Assembly: GCA_907164885.2 (NCBI GenBank)
Contig: OU015503.1
Location: forward strand, 127,528,423-127,592,422
Direction: 5' to 3'
Length of the DNA stretch: 64,000 nt
From: Dolomedes plantarius
Taxonomy: Eukaryota; Arthropoda; Arachnida; Araneae; Dolomedidae
Position numbers and translations under genes: made by a program. Below the pieces are notes generated by a model. It saw only the letters and a program-made list of their open reading frames with translations, was not told the origin of the DNA and made no database searches. This document shows, piece after piece, positions 56,233 to 64,000 of the stretch (position 1 is its first letter; each line of letters starts with the position of its first letter).

Positions 56233-57897
56233 TTATTGAGAGGAGCGACACGAGTAGATAAGTTGGGAATAAATTTTCCGTAGTAAATTGACTAAACCCA
56301 AAAAACTCTTCAAATCAGATACAGTTTTTGGAACTGATACCTTCGTAATTGCATCGATTTTTTCTTGTGTATTGTGGAGGCCGAATTTATCAATTGTATG
56401 ACCACAATAATTCACAGATTTCTTAAAAAATTCACTTTTCCGCTTATTTACTCTGAGACCATATTCTTCTAGTCTCTGTAGTACTAATTCTAACCTTTCA
56501 AAATGCTCTTGATCATTTCTCCCCGTTACGGTAATATCGTCTAAAAATACGTGTACCCCCGCGATGCCTGATAAAACTTGTTCAATGGCTCTCTGCCACA
56601 CTGCCGGAGCTAAGGCTATACCATAATTCATTCTCTTGTAACGGAACAAACCCTTGTGAGTATTGATCGTCAATAGATGTCGGTCCTGCTCATCAACTAA
56701 CATTTGAAGGTATGCCTCAGATAAGTCGATTTTAGTAAAGAACTCCCCTCCTGACAGTTCAGCAAAAATGTCCTCGATACGGGGTAAAGGATACTGCTCA
56801 ATTTTTAGTCCCGGGTTGATAGTCACCTTATAATCACCACAGATTCGTAGGTTCCTATTCTGTTTGATAACAGGAACAATTGGTGTAGCCCAATCACTAT
56901 ATGTCGCCGGCTCAATGATGTCTTCTGCAACTAACCTATTAAGTTCAGTTTCTATTCTTTCTTTTAAAGCAAATGGTACTGGTCGAGGTTTAAAAAATAC
57001 CGGTTTGCAATTAGGTTTCATTTGAAGACGGCAACAAAACTTTTCCAGTTTCCCGATACCCGGAGAAAAAATTTTCTCATTCTTTTGAAGCAAGATATTT
57101 AATTTATTGGTTCGAGAATTACAATTTTCAACCCGAACTGCTTTAATTGAGCTCCAGTCTAATTGGAAATTTCTCAACCATTCACGACCAAAAACTGCGT
57201 TTACCAAATAAATAGTTGCATGTACCAAATAAATAGTTTCTGTATTAATTTGATCTTTGTATTGAATTTGCACCACTGCTTGGCCAGCTGATGTTATCAT
57301 AGAATTATCGAAATTCCTAAGCAAAAATTTGGTAGGCTTAATGGCTACATCCGGACAAAGTTTCTTAAATTCATTCACATTCATACAACTAATAGCAGCT
57401 CCAGTATCTAATTCAAATAAACATTTATTCCCTTCAACAAAAATTTCTAATAAAATCTTATCCCTTGCATGTCGTGGTGATTTAACGCTATTAACTGGTA
57501 CAGTTTCAGAACAAGATTCTATTTGTTTAACTGTTTCGTTACGTTTTGAGCGGCAGACTTTTGCCAAATGCCCGTTCTTTAAGCAATTCCTACACTGAGT
57601 GTTCTTGTGCTTACATTCGTGAGCTAAATGTTGAGTACTATCACATCTGTAACATTTCCGAGATTTATCAAACTTCTTTGTAGGTTCAGATTTCTTAAAT
57701 TTCGAAAAATCTTTTTTGATAGTTTTATCTTGCGCACTATGTAATTTTTTTATCGATACCATTTGATTCTGAATTTCACACACATCTCTCTGAGCAGATT
57801 CCATTGCGAAAGCAATGCTCTTAGCTTTTTCGTATGTTAACTTATCCTCTGCTAACAGCTTTTTCTGTATATTTTCGTTTTTGAGACCCATCACCAA
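56233..57897 (-). CDS. Gypsy gag-pol part: zinc knuckles, protease, reverse transcriptase
   Basis: 554 codons. Two CCHC knuckles: CYRCDSTQHLAHEC (82-95) and CRNCLKNGHLAKVC (102-115). Aspartic protease FELDTGAAIS (DTG 164-166). Reverse transcriptase: RICGDYKVTINP, FFTKIDLSEAYLQ and VFLDDITVTG, with active-site FLDD at 451-454 in place of the usual YLDD or YVDD. After GLVN (about 535) the frame is lost and ends RSSQ. A short in-frame duplication (ATIYLV repeated near residues 220-235) reflects repeated DNA at 57200-57240. The start at 57897 follows the end of the gag frame, so it is probably an accidental Met after a frameshift. Confidence 0.9.
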   Translation of the reverse strand: MVMGLKNENIQKKLLAEDKLTYEKAKSIAFAMESAQRDVCEIQNQMVSIKKLHSAQDKTIKKDFSKFKKSEPTKKFDKSRKCYRCDSTQHLAHECKHKNTQCRNCLKNGHLAKVCRSKRNETVKQIESCSETVPVNSVKSPRHARDKILLEIFVEGNKCLFELDTGAAISCMNVNEFKKLCPDVAIKPTKFLLRNFDNSMITSAGQAVVQIQYKDQINTETIYLVHATIYLVNAVFGREWLRNFQLDWSSIKAVRVENCNSRTNKLNILLQKNEKIFSPGIGKLEKFCCRLQMKPNCKPVFFKPRPVPFALKERIETELNRLVAEDIIEPATYSDWATPIVPVIKQNRNLRICGDYKVTINPGLKIEQYPLPRIEDIFAELSGGEFFTKIDLSEAYLQMLVDEQDRHLLTINTHKGLFRYKRMNYGIALAPAVWQRAIEQVLSGIAGVHVFLDDITVTGRNDQEHFERLELVLQRLEEYGLRVNKRKSEFFKKSVNYCGHTIDKFGLHNTQEKIDAITKVSVPKTVSDLKSFLGLVNLLRKIYSQLIYSCRSSQ

Positions 57898-58313
57898 TTA
57901 TCACGAAGCATCGTACTTAAATTATTCCCAAAGTTACAGTGTATCGACAGTTTTTGTAATTCCGCACAATAATTTGCAATGGACTCACCTTCAAATTGCT
58001 TCCTCTTGTAGAAACGAAACCGTTCTGTCATCTCTAGTGGTTTAGGATTCAAATGTTCCGAAAGTAATTTTACGATATCTTGATAAGTCAATTCAGAAGG
58101 AATGTTCGGAGTGGCCAGATTCTTTAACAATTTATACGTTGTTGCTCCCATAAGGCTTAAAATAGCAGGGACTTTCATTTTATCTTCGATCCCATTAACA
58201 ACGAAGTAAGATTCTAAACGTTCCACATAACTGGACCAGCCTTCCACAGACGCATCATAAGATTCAAAATTAATGTTCGAAGATCCCTTCCTCGTCGCCA
58301 ACTCTTTTGTCAT
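57891..58313 (-). CDS. Gypsy gag N-terminal part
   Basis: 140 codons. It contains WSSYVERLESYFVVNGI and LLSEHLNPKPLEMTERFRF, typical of retrotransposon gag capsid. It ends MLRDNW then TGA, where intact relatives read straight into the next frame, so one indel near 57895 separates it from the pol segment. The ATG overlaps the last bases of the 5' LTR. TTGGCGACGAGG follows the LTR. Confidence 0.85.
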   Translation of the reverse strand: MTKELATRKGSSNINFESYDASVEGWSSYVERLESYFVVNGIEDKMKVPAILSLMGATTYKLLKNLATPNIPSELTYQDIVKLLSEHLNPKPLEMTERFRFYKRKQFEGESIANYCAELQKLSIHCNFGNNLSTMLRDNW

Positions 58314-58523
58314 GTATGCCAGGTAGACCGAGAGACGATACGATTCGTTTTACATACACGCAAAGAACATTTATTAGCAATAAGATACACAGGCACGAAC
58401 GAGCATAACAACTACACCGAACATGTACAATACGAAACTACGGAACCCAAAAAGGTAAAAAAGCCCGCGCGCGTCACACAGCTTGGAAGGTTCTCTAATC
58501 TGGCTGTTGCCAGATACATAACA
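58308..58523 (-). repeat. 5' LTR of the gypsy element
   Basis: 216 bp; aligns with the 3' LTR with one substitution and one 3-bp gap. Confidence 0.9.
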
Positions 58524-58528
58524 GTGGT
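58524..58528. repeat. Target-site duplication GTGGT, right
   Basis: Matches 54061-54065. Confidence 0.9.
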
Positions 58529-59671
58529 GTAATAAAGTTTCTCATAACTCTACAGAATGTTTTAAAGCAAATGATATACCATATGATGAAAAGAAAGAAA
58601 TATTGCGTAAAAAAGGGGCATGTTTTTCTTGTCTAAAGATAGGGCATAATTCGAAGGTATGCAAAAGTTATGTCAAGTGTTTCATTTGTAATAAACGACA
58701 TCATACAGTTGTATGTCCAAAACCACGCCAATCGAAAGATGCCAAGAAAGAAATGAATGAAAATCCAAATGCTGAGGTGTTGATATCTAGGAAAAATTCG
58801 CCAACTCTTCTTTTGACTGTTCTTGCCAGAATTACGAGTAAGGAAAAATCTGGTATTATCCGGAAATTGTTTGATAAAGGTTCTCAAAGATCTTTTATTT
58901 GAAAGGATATAGCAGACAAATTAGGGCTAGAAATATCAAATCAAGAAACTTTGAGTCATGGTTTATTTGGGGGTGGCGAAACTGAACAAAAGTTACATAA
59001 TGCCTATGATATTACTTTGCAAAGCTTATGTTCAAAATTTCGATGTCGTATTTCCGATTTAGATGAAACAAAAATTTGTGGAAATATACCCCGTGTTACG
59101 AATCTTAATGTGTACCCTCTTCTGAGGAAGAAAAATATAGTACTAAGTGATGTGGGAGAAAACACGCCGGAAATAGGCTTGTTAATTGGGGCCGATTACT
59201 TGGGTTCTTTATTGACCGGAACAATAGTTCCAATTGACGATAATTTGATAGCAGTTAATACAAAACTGGGATGGACTCTCCAAGGTAAACAAGCTCCAAA
59301 GTAAACATGTTCTGTTAAATCTTTAAATGATATTAGTTGCTCTTGCAACTTGGATTTAACAGAATTATGGGATTTGGATGTGATTGGCATTAGAGATCCA
59401 TCAGAAATTAAATCTAGACAAGACGTAGAGGCTGAGACTTTAAACTTATTTCAGAGAACTATTAAGTGAATTGAAGATAACAGATATGAAGTTAGTCTTC
59501 CATGGAAGGAAGGGCATCCTGAATTAACTAATAATAAGGAACTTGCTAAGAAACGTCTCATATCGACCACAAAAACACTTGTTCGCACAGGTCATTTAGA
59601 AGAGTACAACGACATTCTCAAAGAATGGCTAGATTTAGGCATCGTAGAATTAGTCAAGGAAGATGATGGTA
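58529..59671 (+). pseudogene. BEL/Pao gag end, protease and start of reverse transcriptase
   Basis: It resumes the split zinc knuckle, then shows a second cysteine motif (CFSCLKIGHNSKVC at about 58621-58662) and a third (CFICNKRHHTVVC). The protease motif reads LFDKGSQRSFI where DTGS is expected: the catalytic D-T-G is now D-K-G. Stops follow at 58900, 59302 and about 59467. 58951-59304 contains LIGADYLGSLLTG, typical of the Pao protease (peptidase A17/DUF1758). From about 59480, LPWKEGHPELTNNKELAKK marks the RT approach. The Tigger element then interrupts it. Confidence 0.75.
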
Positions 59672-59982
59672 CATACGAGCCCGCTTAATGGAATAGCCAA
59701 TTTGCCACGAAAAATTATTCTAATAAGCGGGATATTCCATTATCCGGGATCACATTGACACGCCCACAATGTTTAAAGTTACAGTTAAACCTAGAAAGCA
59801 TTAAAAATTGCCTAAACCATAGGCATATTTAAACTATTATAATTAACAAACAATTATTAATTGAAAGTAAGAAACAATTTAAACACATTAAAATTTAGAA
59901 AATTGATGAAAAATGAGCTAATTTTATTGTAGAATATACAAATTTCCCTTAATTTTTTGGAAATAATTACAATGTTACTTAC

Positions 59983-60945
59983 TTATTTGTTGCTAAAGAA
60001 GTTGGATATTTTAGAATGTTTACTGTTCTGTGAATGCAGCAAATCTGTTATTTTATTTTCTAGTTTATAAAATAAACGAAAGTCTGTATTTGTCTTCGTT
60101 TCCAAGAAACGTCTTATAATATCACAAGCCTTATTAACTTCAACATGTGACGGAACCTTTTTAATGGTACATTCTTCATCAAATTCATCTTCATCGACTT
60201 CGCTTTGATCAAATTGAGGGTCTGAAGTTTCACCACATTCTACCAAATCATTGTCGAATTTTACAAAATTGGAAAAATTTTCTTCTGTCATTCCTTCTGG
60301 TGGTAAATCATTTGCGTTTGTAATTGATTCATCATTTAATTCATCATTTGTTACGTGTGTTGAAAATTTACATTTTAAGAAACAACTTTTTATTGCGTCA
60401 GAGGAAATATTATTCCATGATTTCTTCATCATATGAACAGCTGTAAGAATTGAAATGTTTCTAATAATTTTACTAGTTGAGCTATTGATAGAAAATCCAC
60501 TAGTATCATCTATGCAAGCTATTATCTTTTTAGCGATTTCTTTTCTATAATTCCTCTTAAAAAGTGATATAATTCCCTGGTCCATTGGCTGTAAAATAGC
60601 TGTAGTATTCGGAGGCAAAAAATGAAGTGCTATATTTTCTAGTCGTACGTCGACTTTGTGGGCTTGACAATTATCGATAAAAAGGATAACTTTTCTTTTC
60701 ATCTTATTCATCTCATTGTCAAATGACACTAACCAGTTTTGAAAGAAATTAGCAGTCATCCAAGCTTTTGAATTCGCTTCGTATTTAACTGGAAGGGGTT
60801 TTACACCTCTAAAACATCGTGGGCTTTTGGATTTCCAGATTACAAAAAGAGGCATTTTATGACTGCCGTCAGCATTACTACAGCATAAAACTGTCAGTCT
60901 GTCTTTCGGGATTTTCCTCCAACAACTTTTTCGCCTTTTAAGCAC
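59983..60945 (-). CDS. Tigger-like transposase, DDE catalytic domain
   Basis: 320 codons of the DDE_1 domain. RLTVLCCSNADGSHKMPLFVI opens it, VILFIDNCQAHK carries the second Asp and LQPMDQGIISLFKRNYRK the third. An acidic tail follows (EVDEDEFDEECTI). The first catalytic Asp (YNCDETALYY) lies just upstream in another frame near 60990, so one frameshift around 60910 splits the domain. The real start is upstream, in the 61508-61050 frame; the ORF's first codon here is not a true start. Confidence 0.85.
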   Translation of the reverse strand: MLKRRKSCWRKIPKDRLTVLCCSNADGSHKMPLFVIWKSKSPRCFRGVKPLPVKYEANSKAWMTANFFQNWLVSFDNEMNKMKRKVILFIDNCQAHKVDVRLENIALHFLPPNTTAILQPMDQGIISLFKRNYRKEIAKKIIACIDDTSGFSINSSTSKIIRNISILTAVHMMKKSWNNISSDAIKSCFLKCKFSTHVTNDELNDESITNANDLPPEGMTEENFSNFVKFDNDLVECGETSDPQFDQSEVDEDEFDEECTIKKVPSHVEVNKACDIIRRFLETKTNTDFRLFYKLENKITDLLHSQNSKHSKISNFFSNK

Positions 60946-61049
60946 GAAGTCCCATCAGGCATTGCTCTGTAATAAAGTGCTGTTTCGTCACAGTTATAGA
61001 TACAGGAAGAACTGTAGTCTTGTAATAAAGCAGGTAATACTACATTTTT

Positions 61050-61508
61050 TCAAGAACTGGCAGAGGCTTCATCAGCATCACTTGCTTCACCGTGAATTTT
61101 TTTGAAAGAAATTTGGTTTCTTGCTTTCCATCTGCACAACCAACCATTTGTAGCTTTAAAATCAGTTATATTTAACTGTTGTGCTAAATCTTCAGCTTTC
61201 TGATTCAATAATAATCCACTAATAGGAACATTACAAGCTCGTTTTTCAGCAAACCACTGAAGAAGAGCATCTTCAACTTCAGATTCTTTTCCTGTACGTT
61301 TTCGTTTTTGATTAAGATTTTTATTGCATTTCCATTTGTTCAAGACTTTTTCTTTATTTTTTAACAATTTCGAAACTTGAGCTTGGGATATCTCAAACTT
61401 TTTTGAGAGTTCTAATTGCGTACACTTATTTACTTTTGCAAACTCTATGACTTTTACTTTTTGTTTTAAAGTAAGATCTTTTCGTCTCAAAGACATTGTA
61501 AAGCACAA
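61050..61508 (-). CDS. Tigger-like transposase, DNA-binding N-terminus
   Basis: 152 codons. A CENP-B/psq helix-turn-helix (RRKDLTLKQKVKVIEFAK, then LSKKFEISQAQVSKLL) is followed by a CENP-B-type second DNA-binding domain (ALLQWFAEKRACNVPISG, GWLCRWKARNQISF). The likely start is the internal Met before SLRRKD. It ends at TGA 61052-61050; the coding text continues past that stop toward YNCDETALYY, so this is one premature stop in a single gene. Confidence 0.85.
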   Translation of the reverse strand: MCFTMSLRRKDLTLKQKVKVIEFAKVNKCTQLELSKKFEISQAQVSKLLKNKEKVLNKWKCNKNLNQKRKRTGKESEVEDALLQWFAEKRACNVPISGLLLNQKAEDLAQQLNITDFKATNGWLCRWKARNQISFKKIHGEASDADEASASS

Positions 61509-61689
61509 GAAAGATTACTGATTTCACGAAAGCGAACTGTCGAACTAATCGCCGTAGAAAATGTACAGTTAAATGTTCAAGGCTAGAGATTCCCCAAGTT
61601 AAATGTTGCGCTTCTCCGAAGAGATTCGTTACAGTTGGTAATCCACATCCCCTTCAAGATAAGGACCTGTTGAAGTTTCACATTTCCTT

Positions 61690-61711
61690 CACACACACAC
61701 ACACACACACT
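61690..61711. repeat. (CA)n microsatellite
   Basis: Short CA run inside the Tigger element. Confidence 0.8.
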
Positions 61712-62165
61712 CATTTTCTAACTCTCATTTGGGGGTGAAGCCTATTGTTCATTCTCTGAATAGGGAAACGCAGGCCAGCGTTTGAGCAATAAGGGGAGGG
61801 CGGGGGTTGCGGCTAGCAAAAACAGCAACAATGAATTGCCCTTCAAAACCGAAGAAATCCCCATTTCCTGCGATTGGACACTTTCTACGAAGTGACAAAA
61901 TTGCTTTGAAAGACATTCAGTTACTGCACATTCATTATTGCACTTTAAAAAAAAAATTCTGAAAAGAAGTGCGCGAAATAGAAAAAGATCGATATCGTCA
62001 AGGCTAAATATTATTCCTTTAAGCGGGATAACTTCAAAACAATATATTCCATTAACCGGGAAATTTAACACAGAAACAAATTACTATGGTTTGGGACATT
62101 GAAAATTTATTACATTAAACGGGATATTCTTTTAACCGATATTCCATTAAGCGGGTTTGACTGTA

Positions 62166-62566
62166 TTGGGCATTACCTACCACATCGACCCGTTTTCAAG
62201 AGTAGTAGCACGACTACAAAACTAAGCCCCGTGTTCGATGCATCCGCTAGAGATGAAAAGGGTAATTATTTGAACAATTGTTTAGAAAAAGGCCAAAATT
62301 TAATAGAGCTAATTCCCAAATTAGTGATGCAGTTTCGAAAGCATGCAATTGGCATTACTTCCGACATCAGAAAAGCCTTTTTGCAAATTAGTCTTTCTCC
62401 AAATGATAGGGATTATTTCAAGTTCTTATGGTGGAAAGATCGGGAGACAGAGGAAATCATAACCTTACGCCATTGCCGCGTTGTTTTTGGTGCTTCACCA
62501 AGCCCGCTTTTACTAGGAGCAACAATAACATATCATCTTGAACATGCTCCAGAACTCCTTTTATAA
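62166..62566 (+). pseudogene. BEL/Pao reverse transcriptase, first part
   Basis: The coding text interrupted at 59671 resumes here: HYLPHRPVFKSSSTTTKLSP, VFDASARDEKGNYLNN, ITSDIRKAFLQISL and FGASPSPLLLGATI are the ordered RT motifs of BEL/Pao elements. The frame shifts near 62540. The next frame carries the position of the catalytic YVDD box, here NSFYNYNCVLS, so the Asp pair is lost. Confidence 0.8.
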
Positions 62567-63305
62567 TTATAACTGTGTCCTAAGTCTAGAAACGAAGGAA
62601 GAGGCTAGAGTCTTCATCTCTGAAGCCAAACAATTGATGTTTTCAGCCCAATTCGATCTACGAGGTTGGACAACTTCTCCGGATGGGGTTATAGAATGTG
62701 AAACTAATGAAAGATATATTCCATTACTGGGACTTTCTTGGGACGTCCAAATAGTTGAACTCTCGTGTAATTTGGGTACAAGCACATTTTCAGAAAGCTC
62801 TGTTACCAAAAGAACTTTGTTGTCCTTAGCTCAAAGTATTTTTGACCCTATTGGCTATACTAGCCCTACTACTGTAATCCCAAAATTAATAATACAGAAA
62901 AGTTGGAAAGAAAAACTTGGTTGGGATGAAGTACTTCCACCGGATATGAGAAAAGAATTTCTAGACTGGTTCAAGAATCTGCACTTTTTAAAAGATTGTA
63001 CGGTACCCAGAAGACTTGTAACTGGACCCTTTAAGCATTGTGTAATCAGCCTACATTGTTTCAGCGACACTAGCAGAGTATCCTACGCAGCCTGTATTTT
63101 CATACGATCATGTTATGAGGGAAAAACTTCGATGCAGTTAGTTGCCAGCAAATCAAGAGTAGCACCTACTAAAGATATTACTATCCCACGATTAGAACTT
63201 CTTGGAACTCTCATTGCAACTCGCTTATACAACCAGGTAGTTGACTCACTTAATTTGCAAGGATGCAAAGTTTTTTTCTGGAGTGATTCAACTGTAGCAA
63301 CTTGA
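62538..63305 (+). pseudogene. BEL/Pao RT end and RNase H-like region
   Basis: 255 open codons: ETKEEARVFISEAKQLM, LLSLAQSIFDPIGYTSP (typical Pao RT/connection motif), HCFSDTSRVSYAACIFI and VASKSRVAPTKDITIPRLEL (RNase H-like), FWSDSTVAT then TGA at about 63303. The frame resumes beyond the stop. The DASA-type RNase H Asp is present in FSDTS. Confidence 0.8.
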
Positions 63306-64000
63306 AATTAAAAGAAAAAACTGCTGGAAGACATTTGTTGGAAATCGCGTTGCCGAGATCAGAAGTTACACAAACCCAGATGATTGGCACTGTGTACCTG
63401 GCTCTATGAATCCTGCAGATCTACCCTCCAGAGGCTGCAATGCTAAAACTTTGCTCGAGAGTCGATGGTGGGAGGGACCTAACTGGTTGAAAGAAGATCC
63501 TGTAAAATGGCCTGTATCTGAAGTCCCAAGTGCTGATGAAGATCTTGTGGATTCTGAGAAGAAGAAATTAGTGGTGACCGTTGTAGCTCAAGAGACCTCT
63601 AATTTTACGGATAGTTTACTCTACTTCTCTCAAAACTTATTAGGATGATCGCATGGATAATGCGTTTCATCAACAATTGTCGGAAAAAATGAATATGCCA
63701 GGAAAGGAGAACTAGTTTATGAAGAGGTTCTAAATGCCGAGAAAATATTATTGAGGTTAATCCAGAGGGGAAACTTTTCAAGGCAAAGGAGTTGAAGTTC
63801 TTAAAGAAATGCAAACATTTAAAGATAATGATGGGATCATTAGAGTGAGAACAAAATTAGTCCTAGGCGATGAAGATGAAGACTTCAAATGTCCCATATT
63901 GTTGCCAGGTGATAACGCAATTATTCACCGACTTATCCACCAGAAGCACTGCCAATTACAACACTCTGGCCTTGGAACTCTGATATCTAACCTGAGAGAA
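63306..64000 (+). pseudogene. BEL/Pao RNase H end and integrase start, cut by the window edge
   Basis: After an in-frame stop the text continues with WHCVPGSMNPADLPSRGC and then WWEGPNWLKEDPVKWP, the conserved block before the BEL integrase. The frame is lost near 63650. At 63880-64000 it reads GDNAIIHRLIHQKHCQLQHS, the HHCC zinc finger of integrase (only the first His residues are inside the window). Confidence 0.75.

Larger units (their letters stand above)
54066..58523 (-). mobile_element. Ty3/gypsy LTR retrotransposon, nearly intact, young
   Basis: Complete element on the minus strand: 5' LTR 58523-58308, gag, pol and 3' LTR 54284-54066. The target duplication is GTGGT. The LTRs differ by one base (GCACGC versus GCCCGC) and a 3-bp indel (AAC), so the insertion is recent. 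A purine-rich GGGGAGGAAC precedes the 3' LTR. Two frameshifts (near 57895 and 56290) break the coding region. No envelope ORF is present. Confidence 0.92.
59672..62163 (-). mobile_element. Tigger/pogo-like DNA transposon, nearly complete
   Basis: TA flanks both ends (59670-59671 and 62164-62165). The ends contain CCCGCTTAATGGAAT on the left and (reverse) CAGTCAAACCCGCTTAATGG on the right. Subterminal GCGGGATATTCCATTA-type repeats occur. It carries a two-part transposase on the minus strand. Inserted in the BEL reverse transcriptase region. Confidence 0.85.
53468..64000 (+). mobile_element. BEL/Pao LTR retrotransposon, interrupted twice, runs off the window
   Basis: The plus-strand element keeps its order: LTR, gag start (53686), gag zinc knuckle region, protease (58800-59300), reverse transcriptase (from 59500 and again from 62166), RNase H-like region (62950-63480) and the start of integrase at the right edge. 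A Ty3/gypsy element (54066-58523) and a Tigger element (59672-62163) are inserted. Several in-frame stops show it is dead. Confidence 0.8.

Overview
This is nuclear DNA of an animal, very probably an arthropod and most likely a spider. The spider call is an inference from AT-rich sequence, TA-rich microsatellites, intron-exon structure and the transposon families present. Nothing bacterial is visible: no operons, no rRNA genes, no CRISPR array and no convincing tRNA gene. Almost every ordered structure is either a transposable element or an exon of a host gene lying in transposon-filled introns.

Layout. 0.9-2 kb: a broken PC4/p15-like coding region. 2.1-9.75 kb: AT-rich, diverged local duplications carrying a degraded DUF4817-type Tc1/mariner element, an intact 346-residue Tc1-like transposase element and a Helitron whose empty site survives in a neighbouring paralogous copy. 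9.75-12.3 kb: two related Helitrons with internal 445-bp repeats. 12.8-14.3 kb: a possible plus-strand exon and a mariner-family pseudogene. 15.2-16.3 kb: sixteen copies of a 70-bp minisatellite that contains the target site and left end of a hAT element. 16.3-25 kb: nested hAT, Helitron, piggyBac and pogo/Tigger elements.

26.2-52.5 kb, minus strand: a multi-exon host gene. Ten exon candidates with good splice sites were found. Eight of them fall into two runs of mutually phase-compatible exons: 49634 to 38701 and 31731 to 27071. The conceptual protein is helical with a basic Ser-rich linker and weakly recalls TEDC2, the tubulin epsilon/delta complex subunit. Its introns hold a hAT with a Helitron inside (32.2-34.1 kb), an unassigned long-TIR transposon (34.45-36.57 kb), mariner and Tc1 pseudogenes, three piggyBac-like copies, an RNase H remnant of a non-LTR retrotransposon and several MITEs.

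53.4-64 kb: a BEL/Pao LTR retrotransposon on the plus strand, running off the window. A young Ty3/gypsy element (54066-58523, LTRs almost identical, GTGGT target duplication) cuts its gag zinc knuckle. A Tigger-like DNA transposon (59672-62163, TA duplication) cuts its reverse transcriptase region.

The relations between features are mostly insertion order rather than shared pathways. Many boundaries are supported by target-site duplications: TA for Tc1/mariner/pogo, TTAA for piggyBac, 8 bp for hAT, A|T for Helitron and 5 bp for the LTR element. Splice sites and family names rest on reading the sequence by eye; no database search was possible.
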